A DNA stretch of 64,000 bases, taken from assembly GCF_900113125.1 (NCBI RefSeq), contig NZ_FOOG01000008.1, positions 56,548-120,547 on the forward strand, given 5' to 3'. The stretch comes from Halobacillus alkaliphilus (lineage in GTDB: Bacteria > Bacillota > Bacilli > Bacillales > Halobacillaceae). The notes beneath the pieces are model-generated. The model worked only from the letters and a program-made list of their open reading frames with translations. It had not been told where the DNA came from and made no database searches. A program made the translations under genes and the position numbers. Shown here one piece after another: positions 42,215 to 50,071 of this stretch; position 1 is the first letter of the stretch, and each line of letters starts with the position of its first letter.

Positions 42215-43201
42215 ATGGAGATGAAGTGGAAGATTTACTTTACAGTCGTGGGAATAGTAGCCCTCCTCATGGTGGGGTATGAAACGAATGTATGGGCGAA
42301 TCTGACCAGTTCGGAGTCGGAAACTCAAGTAAAGAGAATAGAAAATCCAGAGGTCGACGCTTCAGATATTACGCCTCCCGAGGAAAAGCTGAAGGAACAG
42401 GTAGCTGGCGGAGAATTCACCGTAATTAATAAAAATAAAGATATGAATTCATCTGAAGTGGTGAAAGAAGAAAAACAGAAAGAAACCGGAATTGTTCCTG
42501 CCAATATTCAAATCCCTGCTATTGATGTTAATTCTGACATTGAATCGGTTGGCGTACTTGATAATGGACAAATGGGCGTGCCCGAAGATCCAGATAAAGC
42601 GGGGTGGTTTGAACCTGGTACGGAGCCTGGGAATACAGGAAATTCAGTTATTGCCGGGCACGTGGACAGTCGTACAGGTCCTGCGGTTTTCTATGACTTG
42701 GATAAGCTTGAAAAAGGGGATGAAATTACAGTCACGGATCAAAACGGCGAAAAGAAAACATACGTCGTTCAGAAATTGGAAAGTTATCCAGAGAAAGAGT
42801 CCCCAATCGGCCGGATTTTTGGTCCCACTGATGAAAAAAGGCTGAACCTTATCACTTGTACGGGGGAGTTCGTTAGGTATCAAGGAGGCCACCAGGATCG
42901 TCTGGTCGTGTATTCGACCCTGAAAGAGGCTGAAAAGGAAAAGTCGGATATTAAAGCTCCTACGAATATCGAAGTTAACGGAAGCCTTGTTACATGGTAC
43001 GCCGTTCGTAAAGATTATGTAGCGGGCTATAGAGTATATAGAAGTAAGGATGGAGAGGAATTTGAGAAAGTTGCCAGCATCTCGAATCATGAAAGAAAAG
43101 CGTATTCAGATCCCGAAGCTGCTCAATATAAGTATTATGTAACAACGGTCGCTTTAGAAGGAAATGAATCAGAACCATCCAAAACAGTTTCCTTCAAGTA
43201 A
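42215..43201 (+). CDS. Class F-type sortase with C-terminal FN3 domain
   Basis: Membrane transpeptidase of 328 residues: N-terminal anchor (about 7-24), hydrophilic linker, sortase domain (about 92-240) with His149 (VIAGHVDS), Cys215 (LITCTGEF) and Arg229 (HQDRLVVYS), then a fibronectin-type-III-like module (about 247-328; APTNIEVNGSLVTWYAV, AGYRVYRSKDG, YKYYVTTVA). A trailing FN3 on a sortase is unusual. ATG 42215 follows AAAGGTGATGG. Its likely substrate is the MPDTG protein encoded just upstream. Confidence 0.87.
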   Translation: MEMKWKIYFTVVGIVALLMVGYETNVWANLTSSESETQVKRIENPEVDASDITPPEEKLKEQVAGGEFTVINKNKDMNSSEVVKEEKQKETGIVPANIQIPAIDVNSDIESVGVLDNGQMGVPEDPDKAGWFEPGTEPGNTGNSVIAGHVDSRTGPAVFYDLDKLEKGDEITVTDQNGEKKTYVVQKLESYPEKESPIGRIFGPTDEKRLNLITCTGEFVRYQGGHQDRLVVYSTLKEAEKEKSDIKAPTNIEVNGSLVTWYAVRKDYVAGYRVYRSKDGEEFEKVASISNHERKAYSDPEAAQYKYYVTTVALEGNESEPSKTVSFK

Positions 43202-43241
43202 AAGGCCATCCCATCACCTAATACCCATACACCAAAAATTA

Positions 43242-43280
43242 CCACCTCGGGTCATCCAATATTTGGATGACCTGAGGTGG
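43242..43280 (+). terminator. Palindromic hairpin, repeat family copy 3
   Basis: Arms CCACCTCGGGTCATCCA (43242-43258) and TGGATGACCTGAGGTGG (43264-43280), one G-T pair; followed by CGTGTTTAT so the T-run is poor. Confidence 0.85.
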
Positions 43281-43295
43281 CGTGTTTATATTCAA

Positions 43296-43322
43296 AAAAG
43301 CCTCCCAATGTGGGAGGCTTTA
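43296..43322 (-). terminator. Terminator of the PilZ gene (minus strand)
   Basis: AAAGCCTCCCA / TGGGAGGCTTT with the A-run on the plus-strand left side, i.e. a U-run for minus-strand transcripts. Confidence 0.85.
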
Positions 43323-43324
43323 CA

Positions 43325-43681
43325 TTATATAGAGTTTTTACTTTTGTTCAGGGAGTCACCTAAGCGGTAAATTTCATTGCGGAGAGTTTCAGGGAACATA
43401 AACACGTTAACCCCGCAAGTCATTGTACCATTGTCTGAACTGATCCAGATGATTCGTCCTTCTGCTGAGTACGTTTCTTTATGATAAATAAACGAAAGAA
43501 GAACCTCATCTTTCATAGATAGATCCGGGTTCTCATCACAAGAGAAGCGCAGGCCGTTCAAGCTGATGTCCTTCACTTGCAGTGGGCCGGAAATATTCGG
43601 GCTTAATTTTTTATTATAAAACCCTGGCAGTGGTTCATTAAATGAGTAGCGGAATGGTTCAATTCTACGTTCATCTGCCAT
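43325..43681 (-). CDS. PilZ-domain protein
   Basis: A 118-residue single-domain PilZ protein. ERRIEPFR near the N-terminus and VKDISLNGLRF (DxSxxG) correspond to the c-di-GMP-binding motifs, though the arginine spacing is one longer than RxxxR. ATG 43681 lies six bases after AAAGGGGG; TTG 43687 overlaps it. Possibly a c-di-GMP effector for motility or envelope; target unknown. Confidence 0.8.
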   Translation of the reverse strand: MADERRIEPFRYSFNEPLPGFYNKKLSPNISGPLQVKDISLNGLRFSCDENPDLSMKDEVLLSFIYHKETYSAEGRIIWISSDNGTMTCGVNVFMFPETLRNEIYRLGDSLNKSKNSI

Positions 43682-43792
43682 AACCAACCCCCTTTACATA
43701 AGTGTAGTTAATCTAATGATATACTTCCTGAAGGAGCGGTACAACATTAAACTCTCTACAGATAAGAAAATTCAATAAATATTTAAATTTTC

Positions 43793-45517
43793 TTAAGAAA
43801 TGATTTGTTGATCCACAAGCTGCCGGTAGAGAACATTTTGTTCATAAAGCTCTTTGTGGGTCCCTTGACCAGTCACCTGTCCTTTTTCAAATACAAGCAT
43901 GTGATCCGCTTCAACCACTGTAGACAACCGGTGCGCAATGATAAATGTAGTGCGGCCATGCATAAGGGCCCTGAGAGCTGTCTGCACAGCAGCTTCTGAT
44001 TCTGAGTCAAGGTTCGAGGTCGCTTCATCTAATAGCAGGATGGCAGGATTGCGCAGTAAAGCTCGAGCAATGGCTATACGCTGCCTCTGGCCTCCAGAGA
44101 GTTTAATTCCACGTTCACCCACCCTAGTTTCTAATTGTTCCGGTAATACTTGGACAAATTCATAAGCATTAGCCTGGTGCAGGGCATATTCAATTTCTGA
44201 ATGTGTTACGCTCCGGTCAAGACCATAGCACACATTGTCACGGATAGACCCTGCCATAATTGGACTTTCCTGTGAAACGTAACCAATGGACTGCCGCCAC
44301 TCAGCAAGATTAATCGATTGGATGGGCGTTTCCCCCATTCTGATTTCACCTGAGACGGGGGTATAGAAACGTTCGATTAAAGAAAATACAGTAGTCTTTC
44401 CGGCCCCGCTCGGACCAACAAGTGCAACCGTTTCTCCAGGCTGAACCGTAAAATTCAAATCATGTAAAACCATCTGGTTTTCATCATAGCAAAAGGAAAC
44501 TTGGTGGAACTGTAGCGGTTTCATCGCAAACTTGCCGGGCTGGGTATTGAATTCTGCCGGCGTTTTTAAAAGAGCCTGAATTCGCTCAGTAGCTCCCATA
44601 GCCTTTTGAAAAGCGGTCATGAACGTAGCCATCTGGCTGAAGGGAACAATAATTTGAAACATATAGATGATAATGGCTACAAGAGAGCCCGCACTCAAAT
44701 CACCAGAAGCGACACGGACACCTCCATATCCTATAAGTATGACGAGGACGACCATAATAATTGTCGTCATAAATGGAGAAATGACGGACTGAATTCGGGC
44801 TTCTTTTAAGCCGTAAGTAAAAAGACGGTGAATTCCTCCCCGTCCCTTAGCCTTTTCTGCGTTTTCAGCATTAGATGATTTTACGAGTCTGATTTCACTT
44901 AGAACTCGACCCAGGTTTGCACTGAAGTCGGCCATTTCATCCTGCATTTTTTTAGATACACGGTACATCATGCGTCCTAGTGGTAGGATGATAAGAAAAG
45001 AAAGGGGAACAGCGGCAAGCATGATGACCGTCATTCTCCAATCAATGGTTAACAGAATAACCACAGCTCCAATAATGGAGATGATTCCTGTAAAAAAAGT
45101 AACCAGATGATTGGTAATTAAATTTTTAACAGTATTGGTATCCTGCGTGATCCGGCTCATCGTTTCACCGGATTCGTGCTCATCAAAATAAGCTACCGGC
45201 AGATGGAGAACTCTTTCCCACAACTGTCTTCTTATGTATGAAACAATATGTTCACCAATATAGGCAAGCAAGTAATATGAAAAGCCGCTGGAAACTGTTT
45301 GAATCACAAAGGTTATGACAAGAAAGGTAATAAGTCCGGTGCTCAAAGAACCTGTAGACAACCCGTCTACTAAATTCCTGGTGAATAATGGAACCACCAG
45401 GCTCGCTGCTGTTTCAAAAAGGCTGAGGACAATGGCCAGGGTAAGAATCCATTTAGAAGGAATCCCACCCTTAATAAACCTGAAGAACTCCCGAACAGTC
45501 GTTTTTTCTTCACTCAT
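43793..45517 (-). CDS. ABC multidrug exporter, half transporter (BmrA type)
   Basis: 574-residue fused permease/ATPase forming a homodimer. Six membrane helices (about 20-305), then the ATPase with Walker A GPSGAGKTT, Q-loop YVSQESP, signature LSGGQRQRIA, Walker B ILLLDEATSN and switch His in IAHRL. Start at ATG 45517, seven bases after GGAGG; it overlaps the end of the upstream CBS gene (ATGAGTGA), implying translational coupling. Confidence 0.92.
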   Translation of the reverse strand: MSEEKTTVREFFRFIKGGIPSKWILTLAIVLSLFETAASLVVPLFTRNLVDGLSTGSLSTGLITFLVITFVIQTVSSGFSYYLLAYIGEHIVSYIRRQLWERVLHLPVAYFDEHESGETMSRITQDTNTVKNLITNHLVTFFTGIISIIGAVVILLTIDWRMTVIMLAAVPLSFLIILPLGRMMYRVSKKMQDEMADFSANLGRVLSEIRLVKSSNAENAEKAKGRGGIHRLFTYGLKEARIQSVISPFMTTIIMVVLVILIGYGGVRVASGDLSAGSLVAIIIYMFQIIVPFSQMATFMTAFQKAMGATERIQALLKTPAEFNTQPGKFAMKPLQFHQVSFCYDENQMVLHDLNFTVQPGETVALVGPSGAGKTTVFSLIERFYTPVSGEIRMGETPIQSINLAEWRQSIGYVSQESPIMAGSIRDNVCYGLDRSVTHSEIEYALHQANAYEFVQVLPEQLETRVGERGIKLSGGQRQRIAIARALLRNPAILLLDEATSNLDSESEAAVQTALRALMHGRTTFIIAHRLSTVVEADHMLVFEKGQVTGQGTHKELYEQNVLYRQLVDQQIIS

Positions 45518-46229
45518 CCTCATTCCTCCGATCCACCTTTATTAAGTCCCAGGTGGTGACGATTCCTAAAGGAGCGTCATTGGCTTTCCCGGATTCAGTG
45601 AGAATCACAGCTTTTAATTTACGTTCCTCTTCCAGACTTCTTTCAAATCGTTCCTCTAATTCATACACCGTTCCGTGAGAGGATAAAAATTCTATACTTG
45701 GGTTTAACCCATCTTGAAGGACATCTCTGGCTGTAATGTCCGTCAAATTCACAAGGTTATGGTCCACTGTACGGGCAATCCAGCGAACGATTCCATCATT
45801 CGTTAGCAAACCAAGGAACTCATTGTCCGTGCTATAGATAGGAAATTGCGAAACCCCCTGCTGATCAAAAGCGGTCATAATTTCGGTCAATAAGCTTGTG
45901 TCTTTAAAGAAAATGACCGGATGCGTTGCAAATTCAAGCGCTTCAGGAGGTTGATCAAGCGTTTGTTTAATATGCTCCAAGCTCTCGACTACTTCCAAAT
46001 GAGGGGTGGCAATATAATAATCATCACGTATTCTCTCATGGACAAGTGCATTTCGAAGTTTTGCATATTGTTTTAAAAGATCAAAGTGGACACGGATCAC
46101 ACTGTGCTTCAACTTGCTTCGCTGTAATAATTCAACGAAGTTATCATTTTTCGGGTACCCATTAAACTCCTTAAGGTGCTGGTGGATTTGATTAAAGGCT
46201 ACCTCGAAACGTTCAACGAGATCGTTCAT
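45510..46229 (-). CDS. HEPN-like/CBS-domain protein
   Basis: 239 residues. The N-terminal helical part (1-100) holds LRNALVHERI, an Rx4H motif (Arg59-His64) as in HEPN domains; the C-terminal part is a CBS pair (about 105-235; FPIYSTDNEFLGLLTNDGIVRW, GIVTTWDLIK as segments). CBS pairs usually sense adenine nucleotides. ATG 46229 follows AGGTGAT. Coupled by overlap to the ABC exporter gene, so it may regulate the exporter or its expression. Confidence 0.78.
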   Translation of the reverse strand: MNDLVERFEVAFNQIHQHLKEFNGYPKNDNFVELLQRSKLKHSVIRVHFDLLKQYAKLRNALVHERIRDDYYIATPHLEVVESLEHIKQTLDQPPEALEFATHPVIFFKDTSLLTEIMTAFDQQGVSQFPIYSTDNEFLGLLTNDGIVRWIARTVDHNLVNLTDITARDVLQDGLNPSIEFLSSHGTVYELEERFERSLEEERKLKAVILTESGKANDAPLGIVTTWDLIKVDRRNEDE

Positions 46230-46461
46230 AGCAATCACCTGTTATTTTTTATTTATCTTTATTATATCTGATTGAACAAAGTCTCACACATCAAAACAAG
46301 GATCTTTCGATATAAAAAACTAAAATAAATGACTTCCCAGCCGATGAATATAATAGGAATGGATTACATAAGTATTTTGGATAACTATTGTGTTATAAGA
46401 TACAAAAGAATGAGTTATAATGTTCAAGAATAGGTCTACTTACTGATTTTTGTGCTTTAAA

Positions 46462-46490
46462 TAGAACGAACTCACAAAATATGCTATACT
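46462..46490 (+). promoter_or_regulatory. Extended -10 promoter of the sinR-like gene
   Basis: TGCTATACT (46482-46490) is a TGn-TATACT extended -10; the -35 position (TAGAAC) is poor. AATAGAACGAAC here reads GTTCGTTCTATT on the other strand, close to the SinR operator GTTCTYT, so autoregulation is possible. The rest of 46230-46518 shows no gene. Confidence 0.5.
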
Positions 46491-46518
46491 CATACTATGT
46501 AAGAAAGTAGGTGAAAAT

Positions 46519-46848
46519 ATGATCGGTGAACGTATCAAACAAATTCGCAAAGCCCGTCATATGTCGCTGTCTGAATTAGCTGAGAGGGCTGGAGTTGCTA
46601 AGTCATACTTAAGCTCCATTGAACGTAATATCCAGACCAACCCATCCGTTCAATTCTTAGAAAAAATATCAAAAGAATTGGATGTCTCTATTAATTTTCT
46701 TCTTCACGGAGAGTCAGATGCAAAGGATGAAACGCTGGATGATGACTGGTTGGAACTCGTTCAGGAAGCAATGAACTCGGGAGTGTCTAAAGACCAATTT
46801 CGCGAATATCTGGAATTTAATAAATGGAAGATCCATCAAAGTAAATAA
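46519..46848 (+). CDS. sinR: SinR-type transcriptional regulator
   Basis: 109-residue Xre-family repressor closely resembling SinR of B. subtilis: HTH (about 6-60; SLSELAERAGVAKSYLSSIER, QTNPSVQFLEKISKELDVS as segments) and a C-terminal SinI-type dimerisation domain (DDDWLELVQEAMNSGVSKDQF). SinR represses matrix genes and affects the motile-chain/biofilm switch. No sinI, tasA or slrR-like gene is beside it. AAGTAGGTG precedes ATG 46519. Confidence 0.85.
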   Translation: MIGERIKQIRKARHMSLSELAERAGVAKSYLSSIERNIQTNPSVQFLEKISKELDVSINFLLHGESDAKDETLDDDWLELVQEAMNSGVSKDQFREYLEFNKWKIHQSK

Positions 46849-46852
46849 TTAG

Positions 46853-46884
46853 GCCTGGTTCAACCAATGAATTCAGGCTTTTTT
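46853..46884 (+). terminator. Terminator after the sinR-like gene
   Basis: GCCTGGTTCA / TGAATTCAGGC stem with one bulge, then six T. Confidence 0.75.
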
Positions 46885-46892
46885 ACATACTG

Positions 46893-46931
46893 AAAAAAGG
46901 CGCAGACTTTTTTAAAAGCCTGCGCCTTTTT
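46893..46931. terminator. Bidirectional terminator
   Basis: AAAAAAGGCGCAG / CTGCGCCTTTTT between convergent genes; serves mainly the minus-strand isomerase gene. Confidence 0.85.
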
Positions 46932-46932
46932 C

Positions 46933-47682
46933 TTATTTAAATTTTTGTTTAATATAATCCATACTTATCGCGAGGCTCTCTAACGGAGAACGACGGGTCT
47001 CATCCTGCTCAATAATCCACCACTGTACTCCTGCTTCCTCACCTGCCTGGAATACAGCATCCAGATCTACGCCCCCCGTACCGAGCTCTGCAAAAAATGA
47101 TTCGCCATCCATCGTCATGTCCTTCAAGTGCAAAAGAGGGCTTCTTCCCTGATATCGTTTAAGCCATTGATCCGGCTGTTCCCCTGCTTTTTTTAGCCAG
47201 TAGATATCAAATTCTGTTTTTAAGTTTTCAGCTTGAGTATCATCGAAGATGGTCTCAAGGGCTGTACGGCCATCCGAAAGCTTCTCAAGCTCAAAATCAT
47301 GGTTGTGGTAACATAACGTGATACCTTCCTGACGGCACTGTTCACCCAGACGATCTAAAAGAGGAATTAACTGCTGATAGTCTTCTTCCTCACGTTCCTC
47401 TATGTAAGGGCAGACGATATAAGAGCTTCCAATCGTTTTTTGATCGTTAATGACTTGTTCTAGATTATTTTTTAAATCCTCCAGCGGGACATGGCAGGAA
47501 GCCGCTTGTAAGCCCGTTTCTTCAAGTAAACTTTTAATTTCCCTGGCTGATAATCCACCGAACCCGGCAAACTCTACAGCATCAAATCCTAAATCGGCTA
47601 CTTTTCTTACTGTACCTGCAAAATCTTTTTGAGATTCTTCTCTTAGTGTGTACATTTGTGCGGCAACTGGTATGGTTTGCAT
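46933..47682 (-). CDS. Sugar phosphate isomerase/epimerase (TIM barrel)
   Basis: 249-residue AP-endonuclease-2-fold protein. Motifs: AAQMYTLREES, DAVEFAGFGGLS, CYHNHDFEL, FDIYWLKKAG, LHLKDM and a late WIIEQDE, with metal-binding Glu/Asp/His. Such enzymes act on keto-sugars or inositols. Although separate from the operon at 51-60 kb, its family matches that pathway. Substrate unknown. Confidence 0.85.
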   Translation of the reverse strand: MQTIPVAAQMYTLREESQKDFAGTVRKVADLGFDAVEFAGFGGLSAREIKSLLEETGLQAASCHVPLEDLKNNLEQVINDQKTIGSSYIVCPYIEEREEEDYQQLIPLLDRLGEQCRQEGITLCYHNHDFELEKLSDGRTALETIFDDTQAENLKTEFDIYWLKKAGEQPDQWLKRYQGRSPLLHLKDMTMDGESFFAELGTGGVDLDAVFQAGEEAGVQWWIIEQDETRRSPLESLAISMDYIKQKFK

Positions 47683-47973
47683 TTGAAAATCCCCATTTCT
47701 AAAAATAATTACCTTTATACAACATTAGATATTTAAGAGAAAAACCCCTTTAAAAATCCAGTATTTATTTATAAGAAATTGAATAATTAGTGTTCAATCC
47801 CTTTAAAGGTGATAACTTACTCATTAGTAGAAGAGTAAGCAGTATCTTATACTTTGATTATTGAGATCAACCCACACTATACTCCGGAGTCGAGATTCGA
47901 CTATACGGCGAAAATACCTGTAGTAAAAATAACAACACTTAACATATCCAAATAATGAAAAGGGGAGAAACAC
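47683..47973. other. Divergent spacer
   Basis: AT-rich spacer between the isomerase gene and the spore-type cluster. Contains a 7-bp inverted repeat CTTACTC/GAGTAAG (47816-47822, 47833-47839) and, nearer the next gene, ACTCCGGAGT and GTCGA-GAT-TCGAC palindromes. No promoter could be assigned with confidence. Confidence 0.4.
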
Positions 47974-48186
47974 ATGGGAAGGTTCGACAAGTTCCTCCGC
48001 GACATAAATCGAAGAAATAAAATCTGCTGGAATTGTCAAAGGGAAGTAAGTGAGGATGACCTGGTCATACCGGAAGACGAATGGAAAGTCCATATCCAAT
48101 TGTGTATAGATTGCTATGATCTTATGGAAGAAGAAAGATGGAAGGAAGAGAAAGGAGCCGCTGGAAATAATCAAACACCTGGGTGA
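47974..48186 (+). CDS. Small Cys4 protein
   Basis: 70 residues with CWNC and CIDC pairs separated by about 27 residues, a zinc-ribbon-like layout, in an otherwise very charged sequence. Strong ribosome site GGGGAG before ATG 47974. First of a group of very small genes in this locus. Family not recognised. Confidence 0.6.
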   Translation: MGRFDKFLRDINRRNKICWNCQREVSEDDLVIPEDEWKVHIQLCIDCYDLMEEERWKEEKGAAGNNQTPG

Positions 48187-48246
48187 CTGACACGTTACCC
48201 TGCGGCCTGGAATAGGATATTTTAACAATGAGGTGAGGTGAAATAA

Positions 48247-48492
48247 ATGCCTGTTTCCGTAGTATTTAACCAGATAGCAGTTAATGCACTTAATGATAAC
48301 TCGACCATTTCCACTGGGCAGAACAATCAGCCTGACTGGACCTGGCAGGGAAAAAACAATAATGCTGCCGGCACCCCGGTAGGGTTTATGATCGCGACAA
48401 ACAACGTGAATACAGTATTCGATAATGATTTTGTAGATTTGCCGCTTAACAACCCGACTGTTAACAACCCGCAGCCTAACGTTCAATACTAA
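48247..48492 (+). CDS. GerPA/GerPF-like small protein A
   Basis: 81 residues, rich in Asn, no signal peptide. Pattern NQIAVNAL...NNQPDWTW..KNNNAAGTPVG...NNVNTVFDNDFVD resembles the GerPA/GerPF spore proteins that end in a similar D-D-x-V-D block. It shares spacing of these elements with the gene at 48505 and, less so, with 49362 and 48738. GAGGTGAGGTG precedes ATG 48247. Likely a spore coat/inner coat protein (inference). Confidence 0.6.
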   Translation: MPVSVVFNQIAVNALNDNSTISTGQNNQPDWTWQGKNNNAAGTPVGFMIATNNVNTVFDNDFVDLPLNNPTVNNPQPNVQY

Positions 48493-48504
48493 GGGGCTGG
48501 TTCG

Positions 48505-48753
48505 ATGGAGATACAATTCGATTGCATTAACGTTAATCAGATTACAATGAGTTCCGGAATTTTCGTGGGTCCTAATAGTCAAAACAACTGGTCTACTCAT
48601 CAAAAAGAAAATTCGGCTTTAGGTACCATTGTTGGAAATGGGAACATCGTTCACCAGAATGTAAATGTGATCCACGATGAAGATATGGTGGATATGCCTA
48701 TTAAAGAAGAAACCATTAAAAAATCCAATGGAAAAGGCTATGGGGACGCATGA
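48505..48753 (+). CDS. GerPA/GerPF-like small protein B
   Basis: 82 residues. NQITMSSGIFVGPNSQNNW, HQKENSALGTIVGNGNIV, and HDEDMVDMP match protein A in order and spacing, followed by a basic tail. 12 bases after gene A with AAGGGG as ribosome site. Its end overlaps the convergent gene at 48738 by 16 bases. Confidence 0.6.
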   Translation: MEIQFDCINVNQITMSSGIFVGPNSQNNWSTHQKENSALGTIVGNGNIVHQNVNVIHDEDMVDMPIKEETIKKSNGKGYGDA

Positions 48754-49034
48754 ATCTCCTTTTCCATTTCATTCTTTATCATCGTTTGAATCCATTCCGG
48801 TACTTCTTGATCTTTGCTGTTCACCATCATATCCAGGATCGCTGAATCACTTAAGATGGAACGCAAACCTTTGAGAGAATTGCCGTCACCATAAACATTG
48901 CCAAATCCCTGGTTATGTTTTTTGTGGCTTTCAAACCCGCTGGGTGCATTATTTCCCAGATTGACACATGAAGCGCCCTCTACAGTTCCAATATGAATAT
49001 TGCGTATGAAGAAATTAGGAGAAAGAAAGTTCAA
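48738..49034 (-). CDS. GerPA/GerPF-like small protein D
   Basis: 98 residues. IRNIHIGTVEGASCVNLGNN, SHKKHNQGFGNVYGDGNS and SDSAILDM follow the same layout as proteins A and B, with a helical C-terminal extension (WIQTMIKNEMEKEIHASP). TTG 49034 start, six bases after AGGAGG, overlapping the stop region of the upstream gene. Last gene of a three-gene minus-strand unit. Confidence 0.58.
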   Translation of the reverse strand: MNFLSPNFFIRNIHIGTVEGASCVNLGNNAPSGFESHKKHNQGFGNVYGDGNSLKGLRSILSDSAILDMMVNSKDQEVPEWIQTMIKNEMEKEIHASP

Positions 49035-49035
49035 G

Positions 49036-49356
49036 TTACTCCTCCTTTTCTTTGAATGTAAATTTTAAACCATCTTTTGTTTTTTCCAATTTAGGTTTCT
49101 CTTTATAAGATGGTTTCACGTGAACACCAAAGTTATTTCCCAGATTCAGAGCCCCGCTTAAATCTTCAATATCTAAGTGATCCAGTTGGAAACTTAACTG
49201 CTCCAGTTTAGGGTCGTGGATGTCAACTTTGTCAAAATGAAAATGATATTCTACGGTTTTACCCTGATTTTCCAACATGGCTTTCTGGAGTTTTAAGATT
49301 TCTTTGTAGAGATGTTCGATATCATGAGATCGTTTGTTTCGTCTGCCAAAGAACAT
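49036..49356 (-). CDS. GerPC-like small protein
   Basis: 106 residues: basic start (RRNKRSHD), coiled-coil segment (EHLYKEILKLQKAMLENQ), then a beta-rich part VEYHFHFDKVDIHD and LDIEDLSGALNLGNNFG, reminiscent of GerPC. Start ATG 49356 with GGGAG upstream. Middle gene of the minus-strand unit; a partner of the GerPA/F-like proteins is plausible. Confidence 0.55.
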   Translation of the reverse strand: MFFGRRNKRSHDIEHLYKEILKLQKAMLENQGKTVEYHFHFDKVDIHDPKLEQLSFQLDHLDIEDLSGALNLGNNFGVHVKPSYKEKPKLEKTKDGLKFTFKEKEE

Positions 49357-49361
49357 CACAG

Positions 49362-49562
49362 CTACTCTCCCTGAGGATTTGGCTTTTTAATGATCAGTTG
49401 TCTATTCTGCTGCAGGACATTTTTGTTTCCTATAATCATTCCGTTGCCTTCATTTTTCTGATGGTGAGCAGTGAACCGGGACTGAACATTCGTGCCAGAG
49501 TATATTCCTGAAGAGTTGGAGACTTGATCAACGGTGAGGTAATGAAAAGATATACGAGTTAT
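49362..49562 (-). CDS. GerPA/GerPF-like small protein C
   Basis: About 66 residues; VDQVSNSSGIYSGTNVQS and HHQKNEGNGMIIGNKNVLQQN align with protein B (SSGIFVGPNSQ, HQKENSALGTIVGNGNIV). The only standard start, GTG 49571, is fused to the perfect Shine-Dalgarno AGGAGGTGA with no spacing. ATA at 49562-49560 lies eight bases after AGGAGG and gives a protein that begins level with protein B, so a non-standard start is possible; otherwise GTG 49571. Confidence 0.5.
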   Translation of the reverse strand: MTRISFHYLTVDQVSNSSGIYSGTNVQSRFTAHHQKNEGNGMIIGNKNVLQQNRQLIIKKPNPQGE

Positions 49563-49606
49563 AGAATTCACCTCCTCTCAGTAAGGTATGAAAGGATTTT
49601 GTAAGC

Positions 49607-50071
49607 ATGAAAGAGTTTATGAAGTGGTTCAATCCATCCGACCATGATCAACACCACGGCAAGCCGGGACTCCCGTTTTCAAATTCAATGTTTGATATGG
49701 CGAACATCAATAAATACGTGCAGCAATCGATTGAAGATGCCCTTAAACCAACCCAGCATATGTTTGATTCACCCCATTCCACCTCTAATTCCAAGGAACA
49801 CACAGGTTTTGATTATGAAGTGGTTGAGTTAATGCTTTATTATATTGTTCAAATTCGACTGCCTAAAGAAACAGATATGGATGCACTGCGTCTTACTCTA
49901 GGTAACTGTAAATTATATGTGGAAGGTATAGGGGAGGGTAAAAAGACGATTCCGTTGCCCGGACAGCCCAGCCGGCGAAATATATCCGCTCAATACAGCG
50001 ATGGGACGATTGAAGTACGTCTCCACAAAAAGAGAGAGGATTATGAAAAAGAAATCCACGTTTTTTATTAA
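49607..50071 (+). CDS. Hsp20-like protein, CotP/CotM type
   Basis: 154 residues: a His/Asn-rich N-terminal segment (1-65), then an alpha-crystallin-like beta domain (about 66-154; VQIRLPKETDMDALRLTL, LYVEG, PLPGQPSRRNISAQYSDG, IEVRLHKK as segments). Divergent small heat shock proteins of this kind are spore coat proteins in Bacillus. Divergently oriented from the GerP-like minus unit, 36 bases away; converges with the second sHsp gene. Confidence 0.7.
   Translation: MKEFMKWFNPSDHDQHHGKPGLPFSNSMFDMANINKYVQQSIEDALKPTQHMFDSPHSTSNSKEHTGFDYEVVELMLYYIVQIRLPKETDMDALRLTLGNCKLYVEGIGEGKKTIPLPGQPSRRNISAQYSDGTIEVRLHKKREDYEKEIHVFY

Noticed and set aside
47824..48603. 259-codon open frame on the minus strand
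   Set aside because: It covers three plus-strand genes that have good ribosome sites and mutual similarity; its own product has an unpatterned composition and no recognisable domain.
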